Source: Granulicella sibirica
Lineage (GTDB): Bacteria > Acidobacteriota > Terriglobia > Terriglobales > Acidobacteriaceae
Assembly (NCBI RefSeq): GCF_004115155.1
Contig: NZ_RDSM01000001.1
Span: 1,178,001-1,242,000 of the forward strand
Length of the DNA stretch: 64,000 bases
Direction: 5' to 3'
How positions within the stretch are numbered: position 1 is the first letter of the stretch; each line of letters starts with the position of its first letter. A model generated the notes under the pieces. It was given only the letters and a program-made list of their open reading frames with translations, was not told the origin of the DNA and did no database searches. This document shows positions 57,583-64,000 of this stretch, piece by piece. A program made the translations under genes and the position numbers.

Positions 57583-59205
57583 CTACTGCGTCGTCCCGCC
57601 CGTGAAGACCGTATCCGATCTGCCGCCGATCACCCGGAACAGCGCGAACTGCCGCGAGGTCTGCCCTCGCAATTCAAACAACAGGCTCGCCCGGTTCGAA
57701 GCCTCCACATCGACCACGTCGACAAACCGCATCCACGCCTGCCGGTCGAGATGTGCCGCGTCCGTCACCGAATGCACTGCCATTTTCAAGCCGTTCACCC
57801 CATCGGCCTGCGCCACGATCGTGACGTAACGCAGCGCCGCACCCGTCCCCAGCGTGTGCGCCGTGTACACATACGTTGCCGCTCCGCCATAGCTAAGCGT
57901 GTAACCCTTCAGATCCTCATCAACAAGCTGGTACTGCGGGTCCGGAGCAGCAGCGGCAGCCTTCTTCGCCTTGGCCGCAGCCGCTCTGCGTGTCGCCGCC
58001 GTCTTCGGAGTGGCTGCCGTACCCGTCTTTGTCGCAGCAGTCCTGGCGGTTGCAGTCTTGGCAGGTGCAGCCGGAGCAGCTACAACCGGAGCCGTCACCT
58101 GCTCCTTCGCCGCCGCGTTAGGATCCACATGGTTGCGCCTCAGCACCGGCGGAGCACCCGTCGACGTATCCTGCGATTTCAACGCCGGCCCCGCGTTCGG
58201 AGCAGGAGTCGCCGCTACACCCGCCGCCGCGGGAGCCGGAGCAGCAGCCGCCGCCACGAGAAGCTCCGCCGGAACCGGCCCGTACGCCACAAGCTGTGCC
58301 TTTGCCAGATCCCGCATCTGCTTCAGGATCGCCTGGTGCTCGGTCTCATCCTCCCAGGCCCGCGCGAACGGATGCGGCTCCCGCCGCTTGGGGTCCGACA
58401 CGCCAATCATCTGGTGCATGTCCGCTGGAAGCCCGTTGAGCGGAGCCAGTTCATCCTCGTCCGTCTCATGGGAACGCTTCATCCTCGGACGATCCGGGTC
58501 GTCATTCAGCGATTGCTTTTCCCCTGTCACCGACGACTGGTCCCGAGCCTTCTTATCCTTCTTTGCCTGCTTCGGATCCGCCGGAGGCCTCCGCCGCAGC
58601 GTCGGCCGGTCGACATCGTCGTTCGAATCCTTCTTATCGCCGTCGTCGATCTTCACATCTTCTGGAGAACCCGAAGCCGGAGCCGCCGAACCACCCGTTC
58701 CGGGCTGCGCGCCATGGGAGGAGAACTTCGGGCGATCCGAATCGTCGTCCGTAACAGGCTTCCCATTCACCGACACCTTCTGGCTCGGCTTTTTCGTCGA
58801 CAGAGGCTTCGGAGCCGCGGGAGCCTCGAAGCTCCCGTATCCAAGCCACGTATTGTCGTACGGCACGATGTCGGCAGCAGCCGGAATCTGCAGATGCCGA
58901 GCCTCCTTCACATCGACCAGCCCCTTCTCCACGCCCGCGTCGTCCAGTTCGTAAAGATTGCCCGGCGTCAGCGCCATCGGAACCGGCCGCGCCATGTACA
59001 CGCCCGCATCCTGCAACTCGCCGTCGATGAAGATCGTCACGGGCACGAACCTCTGCCCCTTCGGCTTCGTCAGGTCGCCAGTCCACTCATACACCCCGAT
59101 AGCCCGCACCACCGTCTCCGGCCGCGCGACCTTGTGGATCTGCCCCCGACCGAGCACACCCAGCCCGGCAAGTACCCCACCGACAATCCACCGCTTCCGC
59201 CTCAT
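57583..59205 (-). CDS. Secreted Ala/Pro-rich protein with DDxDRP repeats
   Basis: About 540 residues with an N-terminal anchor or signal (RWIVGGVLAGLGVLGRG). Residues 30-125 may be a beta domain (VVRAIGVYEWTGDLTKPKGQRFVPVTIFIDGELQDAGVYMA). Three short repeats follow: DDDSDRPKF, NDDVDRPTL, and NDDPDRPRM, each separated by about 25-40 charged residues. The middle is Ala/Pro/Lys-rich (AAATKTG, PKTAATRR) and disordered. The final 120 residues form a compact domain (YTLSYGGAATYVYTAHTLGTGAALRYVTIVAQADG). ATG 59205 is the likely start. Its function is unknown; the C-terminal domain may be a beta-barrel or binding module. Confidence 0.7.
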   Translation of the reverse strand: MRRKRWIVGGVLAGLGVLGRGQIHKVARPETVVRAIGVYEWTGDLTKPKGQRFVPVTIFIDGELQDAGVYMARPVPMALTPGNLYELDDAGVEKGLVDVKEARHLQIPAAADIVPYDNTWLGYGSFEAPAAPKPLSTKKPSQKVSVNGKPVTDDDSDRPKFSSHGAQPGTGGSAAPASGSPEDVKIDDGDKKDSNDDVDRPTLRRRPPADPKQAKKDKKARDQSSVTGEKQSLNDDPDRPRMKRSHETDEDELAPLNGLPADMHQMIGVSDPKRREPHPFARAWEDETEHQAILKQMRDLAKAQLVAYGPVPAELLVAAAAAPAPAAAGVAATPAPNAGPALKSQDTSTGAPPVLRRNHVDPNAAAKEQVTAPVVAAPAAPAKTATARTAATKTGTAATPKTAATRRAAAAKAKKAAAAAPDPQYQLVDEDLKGYTLSYGGAATYVYTAHTLGTGAALRYVTIVAQADGVNGLKMAVHSVTDAAHLDRQAWMRFVDVVDVEASNRASLLFELRGQTSRQFALFRVIGGRSDTVFTGGTTQ

Positions 59206-59338
59206 CCCAACATCCTCGCATCCCACATACGCAACATTAGACGCATCGGACCCAAACTCGGTCCTCGACCACACTTACCGTACATTGGCCCGCAAGCTAT
59301 CCAGCGAAACCAACCGAATTTCGCTACCATCAGCCCAG

Positions 59339-60145
59339 ATGCCCCCGCTCTTACAGGTCGAAAACCTCTCCATCGCCTTCAACAACACCCCGGTCGTCCA
59401 CAATATCTCCTTTGCTATCAACGCCGGCGAAACGTTAGGACTGGTAGGCGAATCCGGCTCAGGCAAGTCCGCCACATCGCTCGCCCTCCTCCGCCTCCTC
59501 TCCCAATCCGCACAAACCACTGGAAACATTACCTTTAGCAACGAAAACCTGCTAACCCTGCCGGAAGAAGGCATGCGCCGCCACAGAGGGCGCTCCATCG
59601 CCATGATCTTCCAGGAACCCATGATCGCCCTTAACCCGGTCATGAAGGTAGGAACCCAGATCGCCGAAGCCTACACCGCTCACCATCCCGGCGAGTCTCG
59701 CAACATGATCAAAACAAAGGTTCTCGAAGCCATGCTAGCCGTCGCCCTGCCTGAGCCTGAGCGCCGCGTCTACGACTATCCCCACCAGTTCTCAGGGGGA
59801 CAGCGTCAGCGTATCCTCATCGCGATGGCACTCATCAACCGCCCTCAACTTCTCATCGCCGACGAACCAACAACCGCCCTCGATGTAACGGTCCAGGCTC
59901 AGATCCTCAATCTCCTGAAGGAGATACGCCGCACGCACGATCTCGCCATGCTCTTCATCTCCCACGACCTCGCCGTCGTCTCCCAGATCGCAGACCGCGT
60001 CGCCGTCATGCAGAAGGGCCGCATTGTCGAACTCGCCCCGACCGAAACACTGTTTCGGAACCCTCAGCACCCCTACACCCGCAAGCTGCTCGCCTCGGCT
60101 CCGACCATGCATACAGACCGTTCCGCTCCTCTCGCTTCCGTCTAA
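59339..60145 (+). CDS. Peptide/nickel-type ABC transporter ATP-binding protein (OppD/DppD-like)
   Basis: 268 residues with a complete ABC ATPase: Walker A GLVGESGSGKS, Q-loop FQEPMIALNPV, signature QFSGGQRQR, Walker B LLIADEPTTALDV, and H-loop FISHDLAVVSQIADRVAVM. The C-terminal YTRKLLASAPTMH resembles the OppD/DppD family tail. Its transport partners (substrate-binding protein, permeases, OppF) are not adjacent, so they are encoded elsewhere or the gene is an orphan. The ATG at 59339 begins MPPLLQVENL, which is the normal family start; the longer frame from 58958 overlaps the divergent gene. Confidence 0.9.
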   Translation: MPPLLQVENLSIAFNNTPVVHNISFAINAGETLGLVGESGSGKSATSLALLRLLSQSAQTTGNITFSNENLLTLPEEGMRRHRGRSIAMIFQEPMIALNPVMKVGTQIAEAYTAHHPGESRNMIKTKVLEAMLAVALPEPERRVYDYPHQFSGGQRQRILIAMALINRPQLLIADEPTTALDVTVQAQILNLLKEIRRTHDLAMLFISHDLAVVSQIADRVAVMQKGRIVELAPTETLFRNPQHPYTRKLLASAPTMHTDRSAPLASV

Positions 60146-60225
60146 CCCGAACAATTGATTAGCCTTACCGCTTCACGATCAAACGAGTTATGCTGAACCT
60201 TCGGGCACTTGGCTCGACGACGAGC

Positions 60226-60984
60226 ATGCGAGCCCTCATCCTCTCCGACATCCACGGCAACCTCGAAGCTCTCTCGGCCGTCCTCCGCGACGCCGAGGGT
60301 CACTACGATGTGCTTTGGAATCTTGGAGATGTCGTCGGCTACGGAGCCAGCCCCAACGAGGTTCTCGATCTCATCCACCCCCTCGCCGAGATCAACGTGC
60401 GCGGCAACCACGACCGCGTCTGCACCGGCCAGACGTCGCCCCTCGGCTTCAACCCCGTGGCCCGCACCGCCGCCCTCTGGACCCTCAAAGAGCTCACTCC
60501 AGACAACTTAGCCTGGCTCCGGTCCGTCCCTCAAGGGCCTCTCACCCCATCAGCCGCATCGGGTGTCACCTGCGCTCACGGCTCGCCCCTGCACGAAGAT
60601 GCCTACATCCTCAACATGCGCGACGCCTGGGCTCCCCTCCAGCAGATGCCGACCGCCATCACCTTCTTCGGCCATACCCACATCCAGGGTGGCTTTTCGC
60701 AGAAGGAGCAGGACTGGCACGAGGTGCGCCCCCGGTACTTCACCCGCAATGACAAGGAACACTGGATCCTCGACCTCGGCCCGGGCACCCGCCACCTTAT
60801 CAACCCCGGCTCGGTCGGCCAGCCCCGCGACACCGACTGGCGCGCCGCCTACGCCATCTATGACCTCGAAGCCTGCCGCATCGTCTTCCACCGTATCCCG
60901 TACGACGTCACCACCGCGCAGGGCCGCATTCTGATGGCTGGCCTCCCTGAGCGCCTTGCCGAGCGCCTCCGCGAAGGCCGCTAA
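60226..60984 (+). CDS. Calcineurin-like metallophosphoesterase
   Basis: 252 residues. The metal motifs are in order: D-x-H in RALILSDIHGNLEAL, GD in NLGDVVGYGASP, GNHD in VRGNHDRV, His in VTCAHGSPL, and GHTH in FFGHTHIQG. The final NPGSVGQPRD is typical of the YfcE/MJ0936-like family of small phosphodiesterases. The substrate is unknown. ATG 60226 was chosen because it begins MRALILSDIHGN, the family start; the ATG at 60190 adds 12 unconserved residues. It ends 12 bases before the convergent ABC-F gene. Confidence 0.9.
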   Translation: MRALILSDIHGNLEALSAVLRDAEGHYDVLWNLGDVVGYGASPNEVLDLIHPLAEINVRGNHDRVCTGQTSPLGFNPVARTAALWTLKELTPDNLAWLRSVPQGPLTPSAASGVTCAHGSPLHEDAYILNMRDAWAPLQQMPTAITFFGHTHIQGGFSQKEQDWHEVRPRYFTRNDKEHWILDLGPGTRHLINPGSVGQPRDTDWRAAYAIYDLEACRIVFHRIPYDVTTAQGRILMAGLPERLAERLREGR

Positions 60985-60996
60985 GCCAATCGAAAA

Positions 60997-62937
60997 TCAG
61001 GTGTTCTGCTCCTCCAACTGTGTCGAGAGCTCCTCCCACTCGATCATCAGCGCCGCATGATCCGCCCGCATCTTCTCGAGCGACGTGGCGATTCTCTGGG
61101 ACTCATCCGCCGAGCTGTAGTTCCCCAACTGCTCCTCCGCGGCCGCAATATCACCCTCCAGCTTCGGCATATCGTGCTCCACCGCCGCCAGGCGATCCTC
61201 CAACTGCTTCAGCTTGATCGGGTTCAGCTTCTTGATCGGCGAAACAGCAGCTTTCACAGGAGCCGCAACCACCACGACCGGATCCGGTACGTACGCCGGG
61301 CTGCTGCGAATCTCCTCCGTCACCTTCTCCGGACCACCCTGCTTCCGCCACAGGTAGTCCTCATAGTTACCCGGATAAATATGAACCCGCCGATCCTCTA
61401 CCTCGAACACACGCGTCGCGAGCCCGTCGATGAAGTACCGGTCGTGCGAGACGAAGAGCACTGTCCCGGTGAACTTCCGGATCGCATCGAGCAACACATC
61501 CTTCGCTCTCAGATCCAGGTGGTTCGTCGGCTCATCGAGCAGAAGCATGTTCGCCGGCGAGACCAGCATCTTCGCCATGGCGTACCGGTTCCGCTCCCCA
61601 CCCGAGAGCACCCCAAGCTCCTTGAAGACATCGTCGCCCGAAAACATGAAACACCCAAGCAGACTCCGCAACTCCACCTGCGGCACCTTCAGCGCGATCC
61701 CGCTGATGTCGTCCAGCATCTTCGCTTTGGGATCGAGCACCTTGTACTGATCCTGCGCGAAGTAGTCCGCCAGAACGTTATGCCCCAGCTTGATCTCCCC
61801 CGACGTCGGCCCCTCCAGCCCCGAAAGCATCCGGATCAGCGTCGACTTCCCCGCCCCGTTCGCTCCCACGAGAGCGATCCGGTCCCCACGGTCGATCGAG
61901 AAGCTAACATCCTCAAGAATCTTCTTCTCGCCATAGCTCTTGTACAGATGCTGCACATCGATGACGGTCCGCCCCGAAGCCGGAGGCTGCGGAATGGTGA
62001 AGTGAATCGTCGCCTCGTCTTCCGGCACCTCGATCCGTTCGATCTTCTCCAGTTCCTTGATACGCGACTGCACCTGCTTCGCCTTCGTCGCCTGCGCCCG
62101 GAAGCGGTTGATAAATGACTCCAGATGCTCGATCTGGTCCCTTTGGTTCTTATAGGCCGACATCAACTGCGCCCGCCGCTCTTCTTTTTGCTTCAGATAT
62201 TTCTCGTAGTTCCCGAAATAGAAATGCGCCCGCTTGTTCCAGAGCTCGACCGTCTTCCCAACGGTGACATCGAGAAAATACCGGTCATGCGAGATCAGCA
62301 CAAACGCATTCTCGTAGTTCCGCAGATAGTCCTCGAGCCAGTTCCGCGTCTCCAGATCCAGGTGGTTCGTGGGCTCATCCAGCAATAGAAGCGACGGTTT
62401 CTGCAGCAGAAGTTTCGCCAGCGCGATTCGCATCTGCCAGCCGCCGGAAAACTCCTCCGTCTGTCGCAGCCAGTCTTCCTTTGAGAAGCCAAGCCCGCCG
62501 AGTACCGTCCCCACCTGGTAGTCGAGCGTGTAGATATCGTTCGCATGCATCACGTCGGTGATGTACGAGTAGCGGTCCGCCGCCGCCTCGTACGCCGGAC
62601 TTCCCGGTTCATGCTCGGCCAGCTTGGCCGAGAGATCCTCGGCCTCCTGCTCCATCGAGCGGATCTCATCGAAGATCGACAGGCATTCATCGAAGACCGA
62701 CCGCCCCTTCAGCGCCAGACCATCCTGCGGAAGATAGCCGAGCGTCATCCCCCGCGCCCGCGTCATCGTACCAAGATCCAGTTGCTCGACGCCTGCCAGC
62801 ACCTTCAGCAGCGTCGACTTGCCCGTACCGTTCCCGCCCACCAGGCCGGTTCGTTCATCCGGCGTAATCAGCCAGTTCACATCTTCATAAAGCAGTTTTT
62901 GGCCGAAGCGTTTCCCGGCGCCTGAAAGTTGCAGCAT
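60997..62937 (-). CDS. ABC-F family ATPase (Uup/EttA-like)
   Basis: About 646 residues with two ATPase domains in one chain and no membrane segments. Domain 1: GLVGGNGTGKSTLLKV, EFSGGWQMRIALAKLL, LLLDEPTNHLDLE. Domain 2: ALVGANGAGKSTLIRM, LSGGERNRYAMAKMLV, LLLDEPTNHLDLRAKDV. Between them, from about residue 245, is a basic coiled linker (RRAQLMSAYKNQRDQIEHLESFINRFRAQATKAKQVQSR) typical of ABC-F translation factors. The C-terminal coil (LNPIKLKQLEDRLAAVEHDMPKLEGDIAAAEEQL) resembles Uup. ABC-F proteins act on stalled ribosomes; some give antibiotic resistance. ATG 62937 is the normal start (MLQLSGA). Confidence 0.93.
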   Translation of the reverse strand: MLQLSGAGKRFGQKLLYEDVNWLITPDERTGLVGGNGTGKSTLLKVLAGVEQLDLGTMTRARGMTLGYLPQDGLALKGRSVFDECLSIFDEIRSMEQEAEDLSAKLAEHEPGSPAYEAAADRYSYITDVMHANDIYTLDYQVGTVLGGLGFSKEDWLRQTEEFSGGWQMRIALAKLLLQKPSLLLLDEPTNHLDLETRNWLEDYLRNYENAFVLISHDRYFLDVTVGKTVELWNKRAHFYFGNYEKYLKQKEERRAQLMSAYKNQRDQIEHLESFINRFRAQATKAKQVQSRIKELEKIERIEVPEDEATIHFTIPQPPASGRTVIDVQHLYKSYGEKKILEDVSFSIDRGDRIALVGANGAGKSTLIRMLSGLEGPTSGEIKLGHNVLADYFAQDQYKVLDPKAKMLDDISGIALKVPQVELRSLLGCFMFSGDDVFKELGVLSGGERNRYAMAKMLVSPANMLLLDEPTNHLDLRAKDVLLDAIRKFTGTVLFVSHDRYFIDGLATRVFEVEDRRVHIYPGNYEDYLWRKQGGPEKVTEEIRSSPAYVPDPVVVVAAPVKAAVSPIKKLNPIKLKQLEDRLAAVEHDMPKLEGDIAAAEEQLGNYSSADESQRIATSLEKMRADHAALMIEWEELSTQLEEQNT

Positions 62938-63061
62938 GGACCCATTTTCGCATCCCAAGCCGTCGTTCCCGCTGCTTCAACCCGCGCCCGGAAGCATCCG
63001 CGTGGCAAACAGTAGCCAAGACACGCCCCAAGCCCCTCTGCTAAGGTCATGAGGAGGGCCG

Positions 63062-63397
63062 ATGGCCATACAGAACGAGCTATTTCCGGAGCCCGAGCCG
63101 GTCGTCATGCATTCTGCATCCGGCGCCGCCGCAGACACCGGCCCCGGCGCGCCCGTATGGCTTCAACGCCTCTCGCTCTTCATCCTTGTGCTCTTCTGCA
63201 TCTACCTCGGCGTCCTCGTCGCCGTTCTCCCCTGGTGGACGCGCGTCTGGGATCACAACATGTTCCTCGCCGCTCGACCACGCCTCGCCGGCGTCCTTCA
63301 TAACGGAGCGGTCCGTGGCATCATCTCGGGAGTCGGCCTTCTGGATATCTGGATCGGCATCTCCGAGGCGATCCACTACCGCGACTATCGAGACTAA
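63062..63397 (+). CDS. Small membrane protein of unknown function
   Basis: 111 residues. A central helix LSLFILVLFCIYLGVLVAVLPWW is followed by a conserved-looking loop RVWDHNMFLAARPRLAGVLHNGAVRGIISGVGLLDIWIGISEA with a second hydrophobic part. The N-terminal 30 residues are Pro/Glu-rich and the end is charged (IHYRDYRD). It is transcribed 20 bases before the LOG-family gene and probably together with it. No known domain is recognised. Confidence 0.65.
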   Translation: MAIQNELFPEPEPVVMHSASGAAADTGPGAPVWLQRLSLFILVLFCIYLGVLVAVLPWWTRVWDHNMFLAARPRLAGVLHNGAVRGIISGVGLLDIWIGISEAIHYRDYRD

Positions 63398-63416
63398 GAT
63401 CCCTCTCCGGAGCCCC

Positions 63417-64000
63417 ATGTCGAAGGAAATCCCCCCGCCCGACCCCCTCGCCCGCGCACCCCTCGCCTACGAGAACTCCGAGTTCATCGACTCCCCCGAC
63501 GGCCGTCTTCTCCGCATCGTGGCCGAGTACCAGGAACCCCTCGTCCGCTTCCGCCGCGAGCGCATCCAGGACACCGTCGTCTTCTTCGGCTCCGCCCGCT
63601 TCCGCGCCCTTGACGTCGCCAACAAGGAGCTGCAACTCCTCGAAAACACCGGCTCCAGCACCCCGGCCCCCGAGCACGAGCAGCCTGCCACCCCGCAGGA
63701 GATCGAAGCCGGCGAAGCCTCCGGGCAAAAGCTCCGCCTCGCCGAGGCCGCCGTCGAAATGGCCTCCTACTACGAGGACGCCCGCCGCCTCGCCTTCATG
63801 GTCGCCACCTGGGCTCACACTGTCCCTGGCCCCCGCCACCGCTTCGTCGTCACCTCCGGCGGCGGCCCGGGCATTATGGAAGCCGCGAACCGCGGAGCCT
63901 ACGAGGCCGGAGCCAAGACCATCGGCCTCAACATCAAGCTCCCCTTCGAGCAGCTCCCCAACCCCTACATCACCCCATCGCTCAACTTCGAATTCCACTA
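63417..64000 (+). CDS. LOG-family (TIGR00730-like) protein, 3' truncated by the window
   Basis: 194 residues are present and the frame is still open at base 64000. The motif SGGGPGIMEAANRGAYEAGAKTIGLNIKLPFEQLPNPYI is the nucleotide-binding signature (P-G-G-x-G-T/IMEAANRGA-like) of LOG/lysine-decarboxylase-like proteins, which in plants and bacteria release cytokinin-type bases from nucleotides. The first 90 residues with VVFFGSARF are the normal Rossmann start (xGSxR), and an inserted acidic stretch (PAPEHEQPATPQEIEAGE) lies between the first and second strands. ATG 63417 is 20 bases after the previous stop. Confidence 0.85.
   Translation, partial: MSKEIPPPDPLARAPLAYENSEFIDSPDGRLLRIVAEYQEPLVRFRRERIQDTVVFFGSARFRALDVANKELQLLENTGSSTPAPEHEQPATPQEIEAGEASGQKLRLAEAAVEMASYYEDARRLAFMVATWAHTVPGPRHRFVVTSGGGPGIMEAANRGAYEAGAKTIGLNIKLPFEQLPNPYITPSLNFEFH

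Noticed and set aside
1..64000. CRISPR arrays, rRNA, tRNA, complete insertion sequences or prophage
   Set aside because: Reading through the intergenic regions showed no regularly spaced repeats, no cloverleaf-like sequence, no transposase or integrase motif and no phage structural gene. A tRNA scan could not be run, so a missed tRNA remains possible.

Overview
The window is 64 kb of high-GC (clearly above 55 percent), densely packed bacterial chromosome. The gene content suggests an aerobic, plant-polymer-degrading soil bacterium of the Acidobacteriota (Terriglobales: Terriglobus/Granulicella/Edaphobacter-like). It has many secreted glycoside hydrolases (GH2, GH43, GH88/105, a glycoamylase-like protein), a FecR-domain protein with a glycine-rich tail, DUF885 peptidase, TonB C-terminal protein, DUF3309- and DUF6496-type small proteins, and single-copy housekeeping genes (serA, gatB, mfd, galU, an ABC-F gene) scattered without classic operons. 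The taxon is inferred from composition and family content; no rRNA or tRNA gene was seen. About 57 protein genes fill most of the sequence.

Layout. 1-9.6 kb: end of a beta-lactamase/AmpH-like hydrolase, serA, an FmdB zinc-ribbon protein, a lysine-rich DUF6496 protein, a large unrecognised membrane-anchored protein, an exported Nif3-like protein, then a lower-GC accessory patch with a Shedu-type (DUF4263) anti-phage nuclease, an unknown gene and a LamG-like secreted protein. 9.7-15.2 kb: SDR reductase, a frameshifted toxin-antitoxin antitoxin remnant, gatB, STAS protein, crotonase, FecR-domain protein. 15.4-19 kb: two convergent, diverged treZ paralogues. 19.2-21.1 kb: DUF218 protein and RlpA. 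21.5-27.2 kb: a tightly coupled five-gene operon. 27.2-34.2 kb: M15 peptidase, GH88/105, orphan PAS histidine kinase, GH2, thioredoxin-fold protein. 34.3-46.1 kb: mfd, TonB-domain protein, DUF885, DoxX-like, galU, glycoamylase-like protein, a FAD oxidoreductase that looks circularly permuted, ion channel, CPBP protein. 46.1-64 kb: secreted protein, GH43, ferritin-like, GT39-like, two lipocalin-like paralogues, CMD protein, OmpA, SnoaL-like, MDR reductase, a protein with DDxDRP repeats, OppD-type ATPase, phosphoesterase, ABC-F ATPase, small membrane protein and a LOG-family gene cut by the window end.

The most interesting system is the 21.5-27.2 kb operon: MBOAT acyltransferase, two SGNH/GDSL hydrolase-fold proteins, a DltC-like carrier protein, and a KAS III homologue whose catalytic cysteine is replaced by serine. 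The first four parts mirror DltB, DltD and DltC of D-alanylation and AlgI/AlgJ/AlgX of alginate acetylation, but DltA is missing and a Ser-type KAS III is in its place. My inference is a carrier-protein-dependent, trans-membrane O-acylation pathway for a cell-envelope glycan, in which the KAS III-like enzyme loads the carrier, the MBOAT exports the acyl group, and the SGNH proteins transfer it outside.

Other points worth checking are the Shedu protein, the apparent circular permutation in the D-amino-acid-oxidase-like protein, the duplicated treZ, and a near-perfect 23-bp inverted repeat after the STAS gene.
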